Shown here: positions 24,805-33,537 of the stretch, one piece after another
How the letters are laid out: every line of letters begins with the position of its first letter
How positions within the stretch are numbered: the first letter of the stretch is position 1
Origin: Phycisphaerales bacterium
GTDB taxonomy: Bacteria; Planctomycetota; Phycisphaerae; Phycisphaerales; UBA1924
DNA: 64,000 nt
Direction of reading: 5' to 3'
Assembly (NCBI GenBank): GCA_013360675.1
Contig: JABWBB010000003.1
Span: 44,746 to 108,745 of the forward strand
The notes under the pieces: model-generated
Seen by the model: only the letters and a program-made list of their open reading frames with translations
What the model was told of the DNA's origin: nothing
Databases searched by the model: none
Translations under genes and position numbers: made by a program

Positions 24805-25179
24805 TCAGGGTGTCGGGCTCCCACGCCCCCCCGACACCGACACCACCACCGCCAGCAGAATCAGCCCAAAGGCCACCATGTCGTTGGTCCTGGGGCGTTC
24901 CTTCAGCACTGTCATCGTGAATCCCAGGAAGACCACCAGCGTGATCGCTTCCTGCAAGACCTTCAGCTGCGGCGCACTGAACGGCCCTCCAAAGGCCGTG
25001 TGCCCCAGGCGGTTGGCCGGCACCTGGAGACAATACTCAGGCAGCGCGATCAGCCACGAGATCCCGATCGCCAGGATGATCGGCCACTGCCCCTTTTTGG
25101 TCAGGTGCAGGTACCACGCCGTCGTCATGAAGACGTTCGAGGCGAACAGCAGCGCCACGCTCGAGAGGGCTCGCATCAT
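24805..25179 (-). CDS. DUF486 small membrane protein (DMT-like)
   Basis: A 124-residue protein with four predicted membrane segments. The sequence NVFMTTAWYLHLTKKGQWPIIL, SWLIALPEYCLQVPANRLGH and the turn QLKVLQEAITLVVF match the DUF486 family, half-size relatives of drug/metabolite transporters that probably act as dimers. The transported compound, if any, is unknown. It sits between prpD and the M28 peptidase on the same strand. Confidence 0.82.
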   Translation of the reverse strand: MMRALSSVALLFASNVFMTTAWYLHLTKKGQWPIILAIGISWLIALPEYCLQVPANRLGHTAFGGPFSAPQLKVLQEAITLVVFLGFTMTVLKERPRTNDMVAFGLILLAVVVSVSGGRGSPTP

Positions 25180-25214
25180 GGCAGGGAGCCTATCAGGGGC
25201 TCACCGTGAGCGGC

Positions 25215-26546
25215 TTATCGCTCGCTCGCCCCCGCAAAGGCCGCCGGGCTGCGATACCCCTCTTTGTCGTACGCCCGCACGCCAAAGAAAAAGTTGTCCT
25301 TGCTCACGTCCACCGCGTGCTCGGTCACGTCCCCCACGTCGATCACGCCCTGCCAGTCGGCGGCGGTGGTCTCGCGCCACACCACCTCATACCCCGCTAC
25401 GTCGGGCTCGGGGCTCTTCTCCCAGCGCAGCGTCGTGCCCGTCTCGAGTTGGGCAGTGATCATCCGCGGATTGCCAGGCGGCCTGGGCGCGTTGGCCAGA
25501 TGCACCAGCGTCGCCACGTTCAGCTTCGCCACGCTCGCCACATACGACCCGCTCACGAACGAAGCGACGTCGCCGTACGGCTTTCCGTCGCGCTCGGTCA
25601 CATCAACGTGCTGCCTCGAATAGTCCTCGGCGGGCACGGTAAACCGCACGCCCGCAAAGCCCGCATCATTGAACGCCGAGTGATCCCCGCCCCGCAGAAA
25701 ACGATCCTGGCGGAACACCAGTCGCGGGCGTAGCGTCGCCTCGCGCTGCGCGACGTACGACACAAACCGCGCCAACTGGCGGCTGGGCGAATCGCTCTCC
25801 GCCCCCAACTGGCGGATCCGCGCCAACTCCGCCGCGCTCGGGTTCCGCGGCACCCCCTCCGAAAACACCCGCACGAAGGTGTCGCTCGCCATCGCCTCCT
25901 GCCCGGGCATCGTCACGTACCCCACCGACGGATCCCCCACGATGTCGTTGCTCAGTACGCCCAGGATCAGTTCCTTGCGTCCGCGGGCCGCGTCAGCATG
26001 GAACCTCGCCCCGACCAGCCCCTGCTCCTCCGCCGCGGTGCACAGAAAAACGATTGTCGCGTCGAGTTTCATGCCCGCCAGCGCGCGGGCGCACTCGAGC
26101 ACCACGACCGTCCCCGAAGCGTCGTCATTCGCTCCGGGTGCATCGCGCGTCGGGTCCATGCGATCGCCATTGATGGTGTCGTAATGCCCCACCACGTAAT
26201 AGCGCCGCTCGGCGGCCTCGGGCATCGAGCCGCGCAGCACGCCCACCACGTTCACGATTTCGGCCCCGTCGGGCAGGCGCGCCATCGGCGGAGCCGCAAA
26301 CGCCTCGAGCGAGGCCTCGACCCCCGCGCACGCCTCCAACTCGGCCCTGAGCCATCGCCGCGCCGCCCCGATGCCGCGTGTCTCGCTCGTCGTCTCCGAC
26401 AGCGTGTGGCGCGTGCCAAAGCCCGCCAGCCGCTCGACCGAGGCCATCGCCCGCCTGGCGTCGATCCGCGCCATCACCTCACGAGGCAAGGTTGGCGAAT
26501 CTGGTTGAACCGCGAAAAGACCCGCAACAATGAGTGCGTAGAGCAT
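25215..26546 (-). CDS. exported M28-family zinc aminopeptidase-like protein
   Basis: A 443-residue protein with a short signal peptide (about residues 1-14). The two-zinc M28 site is visible: His121 in VGHYDT, the bridging aspartate at 141/142 in GANDDASG, Glu173/174 in AAEEQG, Asp201 in SNDIVGD, and a late His in GGDHSAF. After about residue 345 the chain continues in a fibronectin-III-like domain (LRWEKSPEPDVAGYEVVWRE), common in secreted peptidases. It should release N-terminal amino acids from peptides outside the cytoplasm; preference is unknown. It ends 35 bases before the DUF486 gene. Confidence 0.88.
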   Translation of the reverse strand: MLYALIVAGLFAVQPDSPTLPREVMARIDARRAMASVERLAGFGTRHTLSETTSETRGIGAARRWLRAELEACAGVEASLEAFAAPPMARLPDGAEIVNVVGVLRGSMPEAAERRYYVVGHYDTINGDRMDPTRDAPGANDDASGTVVVLECARALAGMKLDATIVFLCTAAEEQGLVGARFHADAARGRKELILGVLSNDIVGDPSVGYVTMPGQEAMASDTFVRVFSEGVPRNPSAAELARIRQLGAESDSPSRQLARFVSYVAQREATLRPRLVFRQDRFLRGGDHSAFNDAGFAGVRFTVPAEDYSRQHVDVTERDGKPYGDVASFVSGSYVASVAKLNVATLVHLANAPRPPGNPRMITAQLETGTTLRWEKSPEPDVAGYEVVWRETTAADWQGVIDVGDVTEHAVDVSKDNFFFGVRAYDKEGYRSPAAFAGASER

Positions 26547-26615
26547 GTCGCACAGTCTACCAGACGCCTGAGTCGGGCCGCGCTCCTGCAGAACCCACGC
26601 CCCTCGCCAGCCCGC

Positions 26616-28487
26616 TCACGATCGCCCGAACAGTTTTTCGAGTTCGCGGATCGTCAGGCGCACGCTCGTCGGCCTGCCGTGCGGGCAGTTGCTCGACCGC
26701 TCCACCTCGGCCCGCAGTCGCACCAGTTCGCCCAGTTCCACGCCGCTGAGCCCGTCACCGGCCTTCACCGCGGCTTTGCAGGCCATCATGTCCAGCACGT
26801 CGCGCATGGCGTTCTCGCCGCCCCGGCGTGCGTCCGTCATGAACGCCTCATCCCCCGCCTTGTCCAACAAATCCGTCATAAACTCGCCCGCCTCGACGCC
26901 CCGGTCGAACAAGAACGTCGGGAAGACATGCACGCCAATCGCCCCGCGTCCCATCGCCTCGGCCGTGATACCGATCCGCTCCAGCAGTGGCGTGAGCCCC
27001 TCGAGCCGCTCCATCTGCAGGGGCGACACCTCAACCACCAGGGGCGTGAGCAGCCGCTGCCCTTCGAGCCCACCCTCGCTCACGCGCGTCAGCAGATACT
27101 CGAACATCACGCGCTCGTGCAGCGCATGCTGATCGATGATCACCACGCCCTGCTCGTCCTGCGTGACGAGATAACTCTTGTGCACCTGCAGCACCTGCGA
27201 CTGGGGCGCGGGGGCGGGGATCAGCACTTCGGGCGGCATAGTCGGCTCCACGCCCGCCGCGGGCGAATCCGCGCCAGGCTGCAACGCCTCTTTCACCGCC
27301 CCGAACGACAACCGCTCCTGCCCCGTCGCCGTGTTGGCCTGGGGCCTGCGGAAATATTCGACGAAACGCTCGACGCCGGCGCGCACATCGACAGGAGGGT
27401 GCGCGAAGGCCCCCGGCAGGGCGCGGTCCACGCCGCCCAACTGCGGCCGCACCTGGAACACGCTGGGCGTCAGGTCCGCCCGCTGCAACGCCTCGCGCAC
27501 GCTCCGCAGCACCAGCGAGTGCACCATCGACGAATCGCGGAATCGCACCTCGGTCTTGGCCGGGTGCACGTTGACATCCACCCCCTCGGGGCTGAGTTCG
27601 ATCATCAGCACGCCCATGGGGTGACGCCCCGGCTCGATCAGCCCGCGGAAGGCCTCGCCCAGCGCGTGCTGGATCGTCCTGTCCCGCACGCTCCGCCCGT
27701 TGACAAAGACATGCTGCGCCTTGTTCGTCGCACGAGCCACGCTGGGGGTACCCACCATGCCCCACAGCGTCAGGCCCCGGGCATCGCTCATCGCCTCGTG
27801 GTTCACCTCGAGCAACTGGTCCTTCAACTCATTCCCAAGAATCGCCAGCACCCGCTCCCGGGGGCTCTGCCCCGGGGGCAGGTCCATCACCACGCGCCCG
27901 TTGCACGTCGCCGTGAAGGCGACGCTCGCGTGCGCGAGCGCAAGATCACGCAGCGTGTCGAGGCATCGGGTCTGCTCGGTCTGAGGCGTGCGCAAAAACT
28001 TCCGGCGCGCGGGCGTGTTGAAGAACACGTTGCGCACGCTCACGATCGTCCCGCGCGAACCGGGCGCGGGGCGCACGGCCGACACCACATCCCCCTCGCA
28101 TTCGATCTCCGACGCCCCTTCGCCCCGCGCGGTGCGCGACCGGATCGTCACACGCGACACCGAGGCAATCGACGCCAGCGCCTCGCCCCGAAAGCCAAAC
28201 GTCCCCACCTTCGCCAGATCCTCCGACGTGCGGATCTTGCTCGTCGCGTGCGGGGCCAGCGCCAGCGCCAACTCAGACGGCTCGATCCCGCCCCCATCGT
28301 CGCCCACGCGGACCAGTTCGATCCCCCCCTCTTCCAAGTCCAGCGCGATCCGCGTCGCCCCTGCGTCGAGCGCATTCTCCACCAGTTCCTTCACGATCGA
28401 CGCGGGGCGCTCCACCACCTCGCCCGCGGCGATCTGGTTCGCCACCAGCAACGGCAACACGCGAATTGACGCACCCGGGGATGTCAC
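26616..28487 (-). CDS. mutL: DNA mismatch repair protein MutL, with endonuclease motif
   Basis: A 623-residue protein that links mismatch recognition to strand removal. The GHKL ATPase part has KELVENALDAG (catalytic Glu34 and Asn38), DDGGGI, FGFRGEALASI and the VFFNTPARRKFL segment. The C-terminal domain carries DQHALHERVMFE at 452-463, the DQHAx2Ex4E metal motif, with ACKAAVKAG and CPHGRPT near the end, so this MutL should nick DNA itself, as in bacteria without MutH. The GTG at 28487 is chosen because GGAGG lies five bases before it and it gives the family start; an earlier GTG at 28499 is possible. It is divergent from the HIT gene. Confidence 0.95.
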   Translation of the reverse strand: MTSPGASIRVLPLLVANQIAAGEVVERPASIVKELVENALDAGATRIALDLEEGGIELVRVGDDGGGIEPSELALALAPHATSKIRTSEDLAKVGTFGFRGEALASIASVSRVTIRSRTARGEGASEIECEGDVVSAVRPAPGSRGTIVSVRNVFFNTPARRKFLRTPQTEQTRCLDTLRDLALAHASVAFTATCNGRVVMDLPPGQSPRERVLAILGNELKDQLLEVNHEAMSDARGLTLWGMVGTPSVARATNKAQHVFVNGRSVRDRTIQHALGEAFRGLIEPGRHPMGVLMIELSPEGVDVNVHPAKTEVRFRDSSMVHSLVLRSVREALQRADLTPSVFQVRPQLGGVDRALPGAFAHPPVDVRAGVERFVEYFRRPQANTATGQERLSFGAVKEALQPGADSPAAGVEPTMPPEVLIPAPAPQSQVLQVHKSYLVTQDEQGVVIIDQHALHERVMFEYLLTRVSEGGLEGQRLLTPLVVEVSPLQMERLEGLTPLLERIGITAEAMGRGAIGVHVFPTFLFDRGVEAGEFMTDLLDKAGDEAFMTDARRGGENAMRDVLDMMACKAAVKAGDGLSGVELGELVRLRAEVERSSNCPHGRPTSVRLTIRELEKLFGRS

Positions 28488-28579
28488 ATCCACCTCCACA
28501 ACGCCATGGTAGCGCTTGCCCCCAACCCAACCCTCCCGCCTGCTCCACGCACGCCCCCACTCTCTCCGTACCATTCCCC

Positions 28580-28996
28580 ATGGCACTCACGATCTTTTCG
28601 AAAATCCTCAGCGGCGAGATCCCCTGCCACAAGGTCTACGAGGATGACCGAGTCCTCTCTTTCCTCGACATCTTCCCCCTCTCGCGCGGGCACACCCTCG
28701 TCATCCCCAAGGCCCCCGCCGTCACCATCGACCAACTCCCCGACGAAGACGCGGCGGCGATAGGGCTCGCCCTCCCCCGCATCTGCCGTGCTGTCCTCGC
28801 CGCCACCCAGGCCCCGGCGTACAACCTCCTTCAAAACAACGGCCAACTCGCGCACCAAGCCGTGCTCCACGTCCACTTCCACATCATCCCCCGCTTTGAC
28901 GACGGCTCGGGCCTTGGCATCCATTGGAGGCCGGGCAAACTCGATCCAGCAGCAGGCGCCGCCCTCGCCGCCGATATCGCCGCCCGCCTTGATTAA
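28580..28996 (+). CDS. HIT-family nucleotide hydrolase/transferase
   Basis: A 138-residue protein of the histidine triad family, with the signature HVHFH at residues 97-101 followed by IIPR. The N-terminal MALTIFSKILSGEIPCHKVYEDD is typical of the Hint-type branch, which cleaves AMP from adenosine phosphoramidates and lysyl-AMP. The ATG at 28580 gives the normal family length. It is followed 43 bases later by the convergent birA gene. Confidence 0.93.
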   Translation: MALTIFSKILSGEIPCHKVYEDDRVLSFLDIFPLSRGHTLVIPKAPAVTIDQLPDEDAAAIGLALPRICRAVLAATQAPAYNLLQNNGQLAHQAVLHVHFHIIPRFDDGSGLGIHWRPGKLDPAAGAALAADIAARLD

Positions 28997-29038
28997 GCGC
29001 ACGAAGTCTTGATTGCGGCATCGTTCTCGCCACTCGCC

Positions 29039-29824
29039 TCACACTCCGTGCACGAGCGAGGTCGTCAGCGCAGGCAGTGAAACCAGACCCTGCTTTGTTT
29101 CGAGCACAATCCGTCCCAGCGGGTCGATGTCCATCACAATGCCCCGCACGCGTCGCCCGTCATGCTCAAACTCTCGTTCGAGCCCGATCAGGCAATCCTG
29201 CTTTCGCCAAGCCGCAGCGAGCCCCTCCACACCCATGCGCAGCGCCCGATCGAGCGCCCGCACCAGCGCGAACAACACCTCAAGACGCGTACTCTCACCC
29301 CCGAGCATCGCGATCGACGCCGCGCGGCCCTTGATGTCGGGCAGGAAAACAGCCTCGGTTTGTCGAACGTTGATCCCCACGCCCAGCAGCGCCACGCCCC
29401 CGCCCCGCTCCACCAGCACGCCGCCGATCTTGCGCCCGTTCCCCTCGTCCGTTCGCTCCACGACGTCGTTGGGCCAGCGCAGCCCCACAGGAGTGCTCGT
29501 CGACTGCTGCACGGCGGTACACGCCCCCAATCCGCCGGCCATGGCGAGCATGGGTGCGCTCAACGTCTCGTCCAGCGCAAAGGTCGCCGCGATCCCCAGT
29601 TCGCCCGCGTGCGTCCACACGCGCCCCAGCCTCCCGCGCCCGCCCGTCTGCCGATCCGCCACGACCAGCAACCCCGGCTTGCCCGCAGCGGCCGCCCGGC
29701 ATGCGTCCTGCGTCGACGTCGTCTCCGCCATCACACGCACCCGATCAATGCACGCAATTGATGACCCCAGGATCAACTGCTCCAACGCGTCGGCCCATAG
29801 CGAGATGGGCACATCGGGCTTCAC
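29039..29824 (-). CDS. birA: biotin--[acetyl-CoA-carboxylase] ligase
   Basis: A 261-residue protein that activates biotin with ATP and attaches it to the carboxyl carrier protein. The family motifs are present: ETTSTQDACR, the biotinyl-AMP loop GGRGRLGRVW, LRWPNDVV, KIGGVLVE and GVGINV. There is no N-terminal DNA-binding domain, so it is a catalytic-only, non-repressor form. The GTG at 29824 overlaps the nadC stop as GTGA, with GAGG upstream inside nadC, so translation of the two genes is probably coupled. Confidence 0.93.
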   Translation of the reverse strand: MKPDVPISLWADALEQLILGSSIACIDRVRVMAETTSTQDACRAAAAGKPGLLVVADRQTGGRGRLGRVWTHAGELGIAATFALDETLSAPMLAMAGGLGACTAVQQSTSTPVGLRWPNDVVERTDEGNGRKIGGVLVERGGGVALLGVGINVRQTEAVFLPDIKGRAASIAMLGGESTRLEVLFALVRALDRALRMGVEGLAAAWRKQDCLIGLEREFEHDGRRVRGIVMDIDPLGRIVLETKQGLVSLPALTTSLVHGV

Positions 29825-30801
29825 CCCGCCACCTCGGTCACGTCGAGCGCCACATCCAGCGAAATAGCCGAGTGCGTCAACGCTCCCACGCTGATCCGGT
29901 CCACACCCGTGCCGGCCAGTTCGGGCAGCGTCGCCAGCGTGACCCCGCCCGAGCATTCGAGTTCGATCGCCGACCCCGCGCTGTCGCGCATGGCGACCGC
30001 CTCGCGCAACTGGCCCGCGTTCATGTTGTCCAGCAGCACCATGTCGATGACCCCCGCGGGCAGCGTCAGCAGGGCCGTCAACTGCTCGAGGGTGTCGACC
30101 TCGACCTCGACAAAGGCCAGCGACCGTTCACGCCGCGCCCGCGTTGCTGTCTCGCCCACAAACGCCGCCAGCGCCGCCACACCGATCCCCGCGAGGTGAT
30201 TGTCCTTGATGAGCATCGCGTCGTGCAGGCCGATGCGATGGCAATACCCCCCGCCGCAGCGCACGGCATATTTCTCCAGCACCCTCAGCCCCGGCGTCGT
30301 CTTGCGCGTGTCAAAGAGCCTTGCCCTCGAACCCGCGGGGATCGCACGCGCGTACGTTCGCGTCAGCGTCGCCACCCCGCCTAGCCGCCCGAGCAGATTC
30401 AGCAGCGTGCGCTCGAGTTCGAGGATTTCATCCAACGGCCCTCGCAGAACGCCCAGCACCGCTTCGTGGCCGACCTCGTCCCCATCGCTGGCCTGTGCCT
30501 CGAACGAACACCCCGGCGCGAAGAGGCGCATCATCTCGGGCACCACCGCCAGCCCCGACACCACCCCGCCCTTGCGCGCTACGACCTGCCCGACGCCTTG
30601 CTTCCACGCCGGGATGCAGGCCCATGTCGTGACATCGCCGGACGCCGCGGGAACTTCCGAACCACGGGCGGGTGCGCCCAGGTCTTCCTCGTGCGCCAAC
30701 TCGAGCAACCGCCGCACCAGGCCCGACTGCGCCAGGTGGGCATAGAGCGACCCCAGCGGGAGCGTGTTAAGCGAACCGTCGGGTCTATCCCCGTGATGCA
30801 T
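29821..30801 (-). CDS. nadC: nicotinate-nucleotide pyrophosphorylase (carboxylating)
   Basis: A 326-residue enzyme that joins quinolinate with phosphoribosyl pyrophosphate to make nicotinate mononucleotide in NAD synthesis. Clear motifs are ERTLLNLLGRLGGVATLT, FDTRKTTPGLRVLEKYAV, GGGYCHRIGLHDAMLIKDNH, VEVDTLEQL and VLLDNM, and the late LECSGGVTL and DRISVGALTHS. The N-terminal 30 residues are extra compared with most NadC proteins, so the true start could be slightly later. birA overlaps its stop codon. fabI starts 81 bases away on the other strand. Confidence 0.95.
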   Translation of the reverse strand: MHHGDRPDGSLNTLPLGSLYAHLAQSGLVRRLLELAHEEDLGAPARGSEVPAASGDVTTWACIPAWKQGVGQVVARKGGVVSGLAVVPEMMRLFAPGCSFEAQASDGDEVGHEAVLGVLRGPLDEILELERTLLNLLGRLGGVATLTRTYARAIPAGSRARLFDTRKTTPGLRVLEKYAVRCGGGYCHRIGLHDAMLIKDNHLAGIGVAALAAFVGETATRARRERSLAFVEVEVDTLEQLTALLTLPAGVIDMVLLDNMNAGQLREAVAMRDSAGSAIELECSGGVTLATLPELAGTGVDRISVGALTHSAISLDVALDVTEVAG

Positions 30802-30882
30802 GGAACGATCCTAGTGCCCACGCTCCCTACACTGGCCCCTGTCGGCGGGGGGCTGCCTTCCCCGTCCAAGGGAGTCCTCGTC

Positions 30883-31668
30883 ATGGGTCTACTCAACGGC
30901 AAGACCGGTCTGATCGTCGGCATCGCCAACGAGCGTTCCTACGCCACGCACATCGCCAAGGCCCTGGTCGACCAGGGGGCCCAATGCGCCTTCACCCACC
31001 TCCCGGGCGACCGCAACGCACACCGCGTCACCCGGGCCGTGCAGGAACTGGGCGTGGCCTCCCCATGGCTCTGCCCGCTGGACGCCTCGGACGACGCCCA
31101 GATCGACGCCCTCTTCGCCCGCTACGCCGAGTCCTTCGACCGCATGGATTTCCTTGTCCACTCCATCGCCTTCGCCGACCGCGAGGCTCTGCGCCCCGGC
31201 GGGTTCATCAACACCACAAGGGCCCAGTACCTCCAGGCCATCGACATTTCCGCCTACACCCTTCTGGCCCTGGCCCAGCGGGCCCGTCCCCTCATGGCCC
31301 GTTCGGGGGGCGGCTCGATCATGTGCATGTCTTACTACGGCGCGGAAAAGGTGCTCCCTGGCTACAACGTCATGGGCGTGGCCAAGGCCGCCCTCGAGTG
31401 CACCACACGCTACCTCGCCAACGATCTGGGCCCCGACAAGATCCGCGTCAATGCGATCTCGGGCGGGTACCTGCGCACCCTGGCCAGTTCCGCCGTCGGC
31501 GGGGCCGACACCATCTCGGCCCTGGTCGAGCAGAAGGCTCCTCTGCGGCGCAATGTCGAGGGCGAGGACGTGGGTCGCACAGGCGTCTACCTCGCCAGCG
31601 ACCTCTCCAGCGGGGTCACGGGCGAAACGATTTACGTCGACTGCGGCATCAACATCATCGCGGGCTGA
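30883..31668 (+). CDS. fabI: enoyl-[acyl-carrier-protein] reductase FabI
   Basis: A 261-residue NADH-dependent reductase that completes each cycle of fatty-acid elongation. The nucleotide segment is VGIANERSYATHIAKAL, and the catalytic residues match E. coli FabI: Tyr151 (SYYGAEK), Tyr161 and Lys168 (YNVMGVAKAA). GGYLRTLASSAV is the substrate-loop region and GETIYVDCGINIIAG the C-terminus. The ATG at 30883 has AAGGGAG nearby. The frame is open upstream only as the reverse of nadC. Confidence 0.95.
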   Translation: MGLLNGKTGLIVGIANERSYATHIAKALVDQGAQCAFTHLPGDRNAHRVTRAVQELGVASPWLCPLDASDDAQIDALFARYAESFDRMDFLVHSIAFADREALRPGGFINTTRAQYLQAIDISAYTLLALAQRARPLMARSGGGSIMCMSYYGAEKVLPGYNVMGVAKAALECTTRYLANDLGPDKIRVNAISGGYLRTLASSAVGGADTISALVEQKAPLRRNVEGEDVGRTGVYLASDLSSGVTGETIYVDCGINIIAG

Positions 31669-31795
31669 CGCCCCTGTCGATGCTCCCCCGATAACCCACG
31701 GCCCCATTCTTTCCTTCGGACCAGACCATCGATATTTCCCCCGGGATTCCCCCGCAGATTGAAGGTATTGCGCGTCAGGAGTCGATACCGAATAC

Positions 31796-32089
31796 ATGCC
31801 GATCGTTGGATCGCATCTCGCGCAATCGATCGCCGCGATTCCCGTCGCCGAACGGGCTGCGGTCCGTCAGGCCGCGCGTCGCCCGGGCGAGCGGGCTGCG
31901 GTGCGTCGGCACGCCGAGGATGAGGTCATCGTCGAGCCCACGGCGGTCGAAGCCGCCGAGGCCGTCCGCAACCTTGCGGGCAACGAGCAGGAAGAGTCCC
32001 ACCAGGACCGCCAGCAGCACGCGGGTTACACCGCCGACGGCAAGCCCGCCACCGACGAGGACACGCCCCGACTCGATGTCAGCGGTTGA
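31796..32089 (+). CDS. small acidic hypothetical protein
   Basis: A 97-residue, soluble, low-complexity protein with an Ala/Arg-rich first half and an acidic, Gln/Glu-rich second half ending PRLDVSG. The stretch EDEVIVEPTAVEAAEAVRNLAGNEQEE has the look of a small conserved planctomycete protein, but I cannot confirm that. AGGAG lies 20 bases upstream of the ATG, further than ideal. An equally long frame on the opposite strand exists, but it has no better start. No function is proposed. Confidence 0.45.
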   Translation: MPIVGSHLAQSIAAIPVAERAAVRQAARRPGERAAVRRHAEDEVIVEPTAVEAAEAVRNLAGNEQEESHQDRQQHAGYTADGKPATDEDTPRLDVSG

Positions 32090-32152
32090 TCCGACCCTGC
32101 ACGGGTCAACCCACGCTTTCGAGTGCAACCCTGCCCACCCGGGCGATACTGC

Positions 32153-33424
32153 CTAGGCGACCAGCTTCGGGGGCAGGCCGTACCGATCGGCTCGCCGCCC
32201 GCGTTCGATCTCGCGGAAGACCGATAGCAGCAAGGCCCGGTCCTGGTCCCGCCCCACCAGCAGACGACTGAACTCCATCTCCTCGCCCAGGTCTTCGCGG
32301 CAGAAGGCCAGTCGCTCGACGGGCATCGTGGCGCTCAGCAGGCATAACCCCGCCGCCACGCGACCGATTGTCAAGGGCGTGGGCTGCCCCACCTGGAGTT
32401 CGCCCTGGATGAACGTGAACTGATCGACCCCGGGCATCAGTTCCGCATGGCGCAGCATTCGATCGGCCCGCACAAGCGCGTCGAGGCCCGCGGCGTCGTC
32501 GAAGCACGCAAACCGAGCGGCGGCCAGACGCAGCATCGTGTCGGGCTCGTCGGCGTTGATCCGCGCGATGGCCTCGAGCCGCTGACGCCGGTGCGTGTCG
32601 CTGATCTCGCCCCCCCACGTCGTGAGCCAAGCACCCACCGCGCGGGCGCAGGCCCGCTCCATCATCAGCGGTCGCGGGCTCGCCGCGCGAGACAAAAGCA
32701 GTTCCGTCAAACGCTGCATGACTCGCTCGACCCCGTCGCGGCATTGGCGATAGGGGCCGAACCGATCGACCTCGGGTCGGACGCCCGTCGCCGGGCTGCG
32801 CCCCGCCAGGCGGTCGGCCAGCGTCAGGCGTGCTGGGCTGCGAGCGAGCACCGCCGCCGCCTCAATCGCGGCGCGCGCCAAACACGCGTCCTCGTCGCTT
32901 TCGGGCGTTTCCAGCGTCATGCGCGCGCAGTCGATCCGCAGGGGGAAGACCTGCACATACGAATACGGGCGCGTGACCGACCAGTCGTACCAGCCCGCGT
33001 CGTGACCGGGGCGTTCGAGCGTGACGACTTCAAGCCGCCCCGCGGTGCGCGTGACCACCGCGTCGAGCGCGTGCTCTCGGCAGGCAAACTCGGGGTGCTC
33101 CCCCTCGGGGACCGTGAACCACTCCACTCCGCACGCGCCGGGGGCATCGACCAGCAACTCGGCCCAGCGCCCCGGCTGTACTAGCCCGACGCGAATCGGA
33201 CGGCTGGGCCAGCGTGCCGCATCGAGCCAGCGCTGCGCCTTGTCCGATCCCATCGAGGCGCCCCGGGTGAGCCCGGCCACATCCAAGGCCTTCACGGCGG
33301 TTTTCCACCCCGCGGCTCGCAAACCCAGCAGGCATCGACCCGCCACGCTGCGTGGCCATCGCGACGCAGGCCAGGCATGGGGCGAGGGTCCGAAAAGCGC
33401 GGGATCAGTGTTCGGGCGGGTCAT
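32153..33424 (-). CDS. hypothetical protein of unknown family
   Basis: A 423-residue soluble protein, with no signal peptide or membrane segment. I see no catalytic motif. The middle (about residues 210-330) is rich in helices with regular Arg/Glu/Leu spacing, and the last 100 residues contain alternating LRHAELMPGVDQFTFIQGEL-like strands and helices. It lies 113 bases after sdhB on the same strand but the gap suggests its own promoter. The frame is intact and its codon style matches its neighbours, so it is a real gene. Confidence 0.65.
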   Translation of the reverse strand: MTRPNTDPALFGPSPHAWPASRWPRSVAGRCLLGLRAAGWKTAVKALDVAGLTRGASMGSDKAQRWLDAARWPSRPIRVGLVQPGRWAELLVDAPGACGVEWFTVPEGEHPEFACREHALDAVVTRTAGRLEVVTLERPGHDAGWYDWSVTRPYSYVQVFPLRIDCARMTLETPESDEDACLARAAIEAAAVLARSPARLTLADRLAGRSPATGVRPEVDRFGPYRQCRDGVERVMQRLTELLLSRAASPRPLMMERACARAVGAWLTTWGGEISDTHRRQRLEAIARINADEPDTMLRLAAARFACFDDAAGLDALVRADRMLRHAELMPGVDQFTFIQGELQVGQPTPLTIGRVAAGLCLLSATMPVERLAFCREDLGEEMEFSRLLVGRDQDRALLLSVFREIERGRRADRYGLPPKLVA

Positions 33425-33537
33425 GGATCCGATCGATCGGCCCGCGCGCGGAGCGGCTGCAATCCCGGACGGCTCGCCTGCCCACGCCGCCCCAACGCGC
33501 GTCGGCGTAACCGCTACGCCCCGTTTCCGCCCGCCCG

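Noticed and set aside
31775..32128. A 117-codon minus-strand frame antisense to the small acidic protein
   Set aside because: Codon style and product are less protein-like than the plus-strand frame (many Arg/Ala/Gly with no core), and no ribosome site is evident. Kept as an alternative in the finding above.
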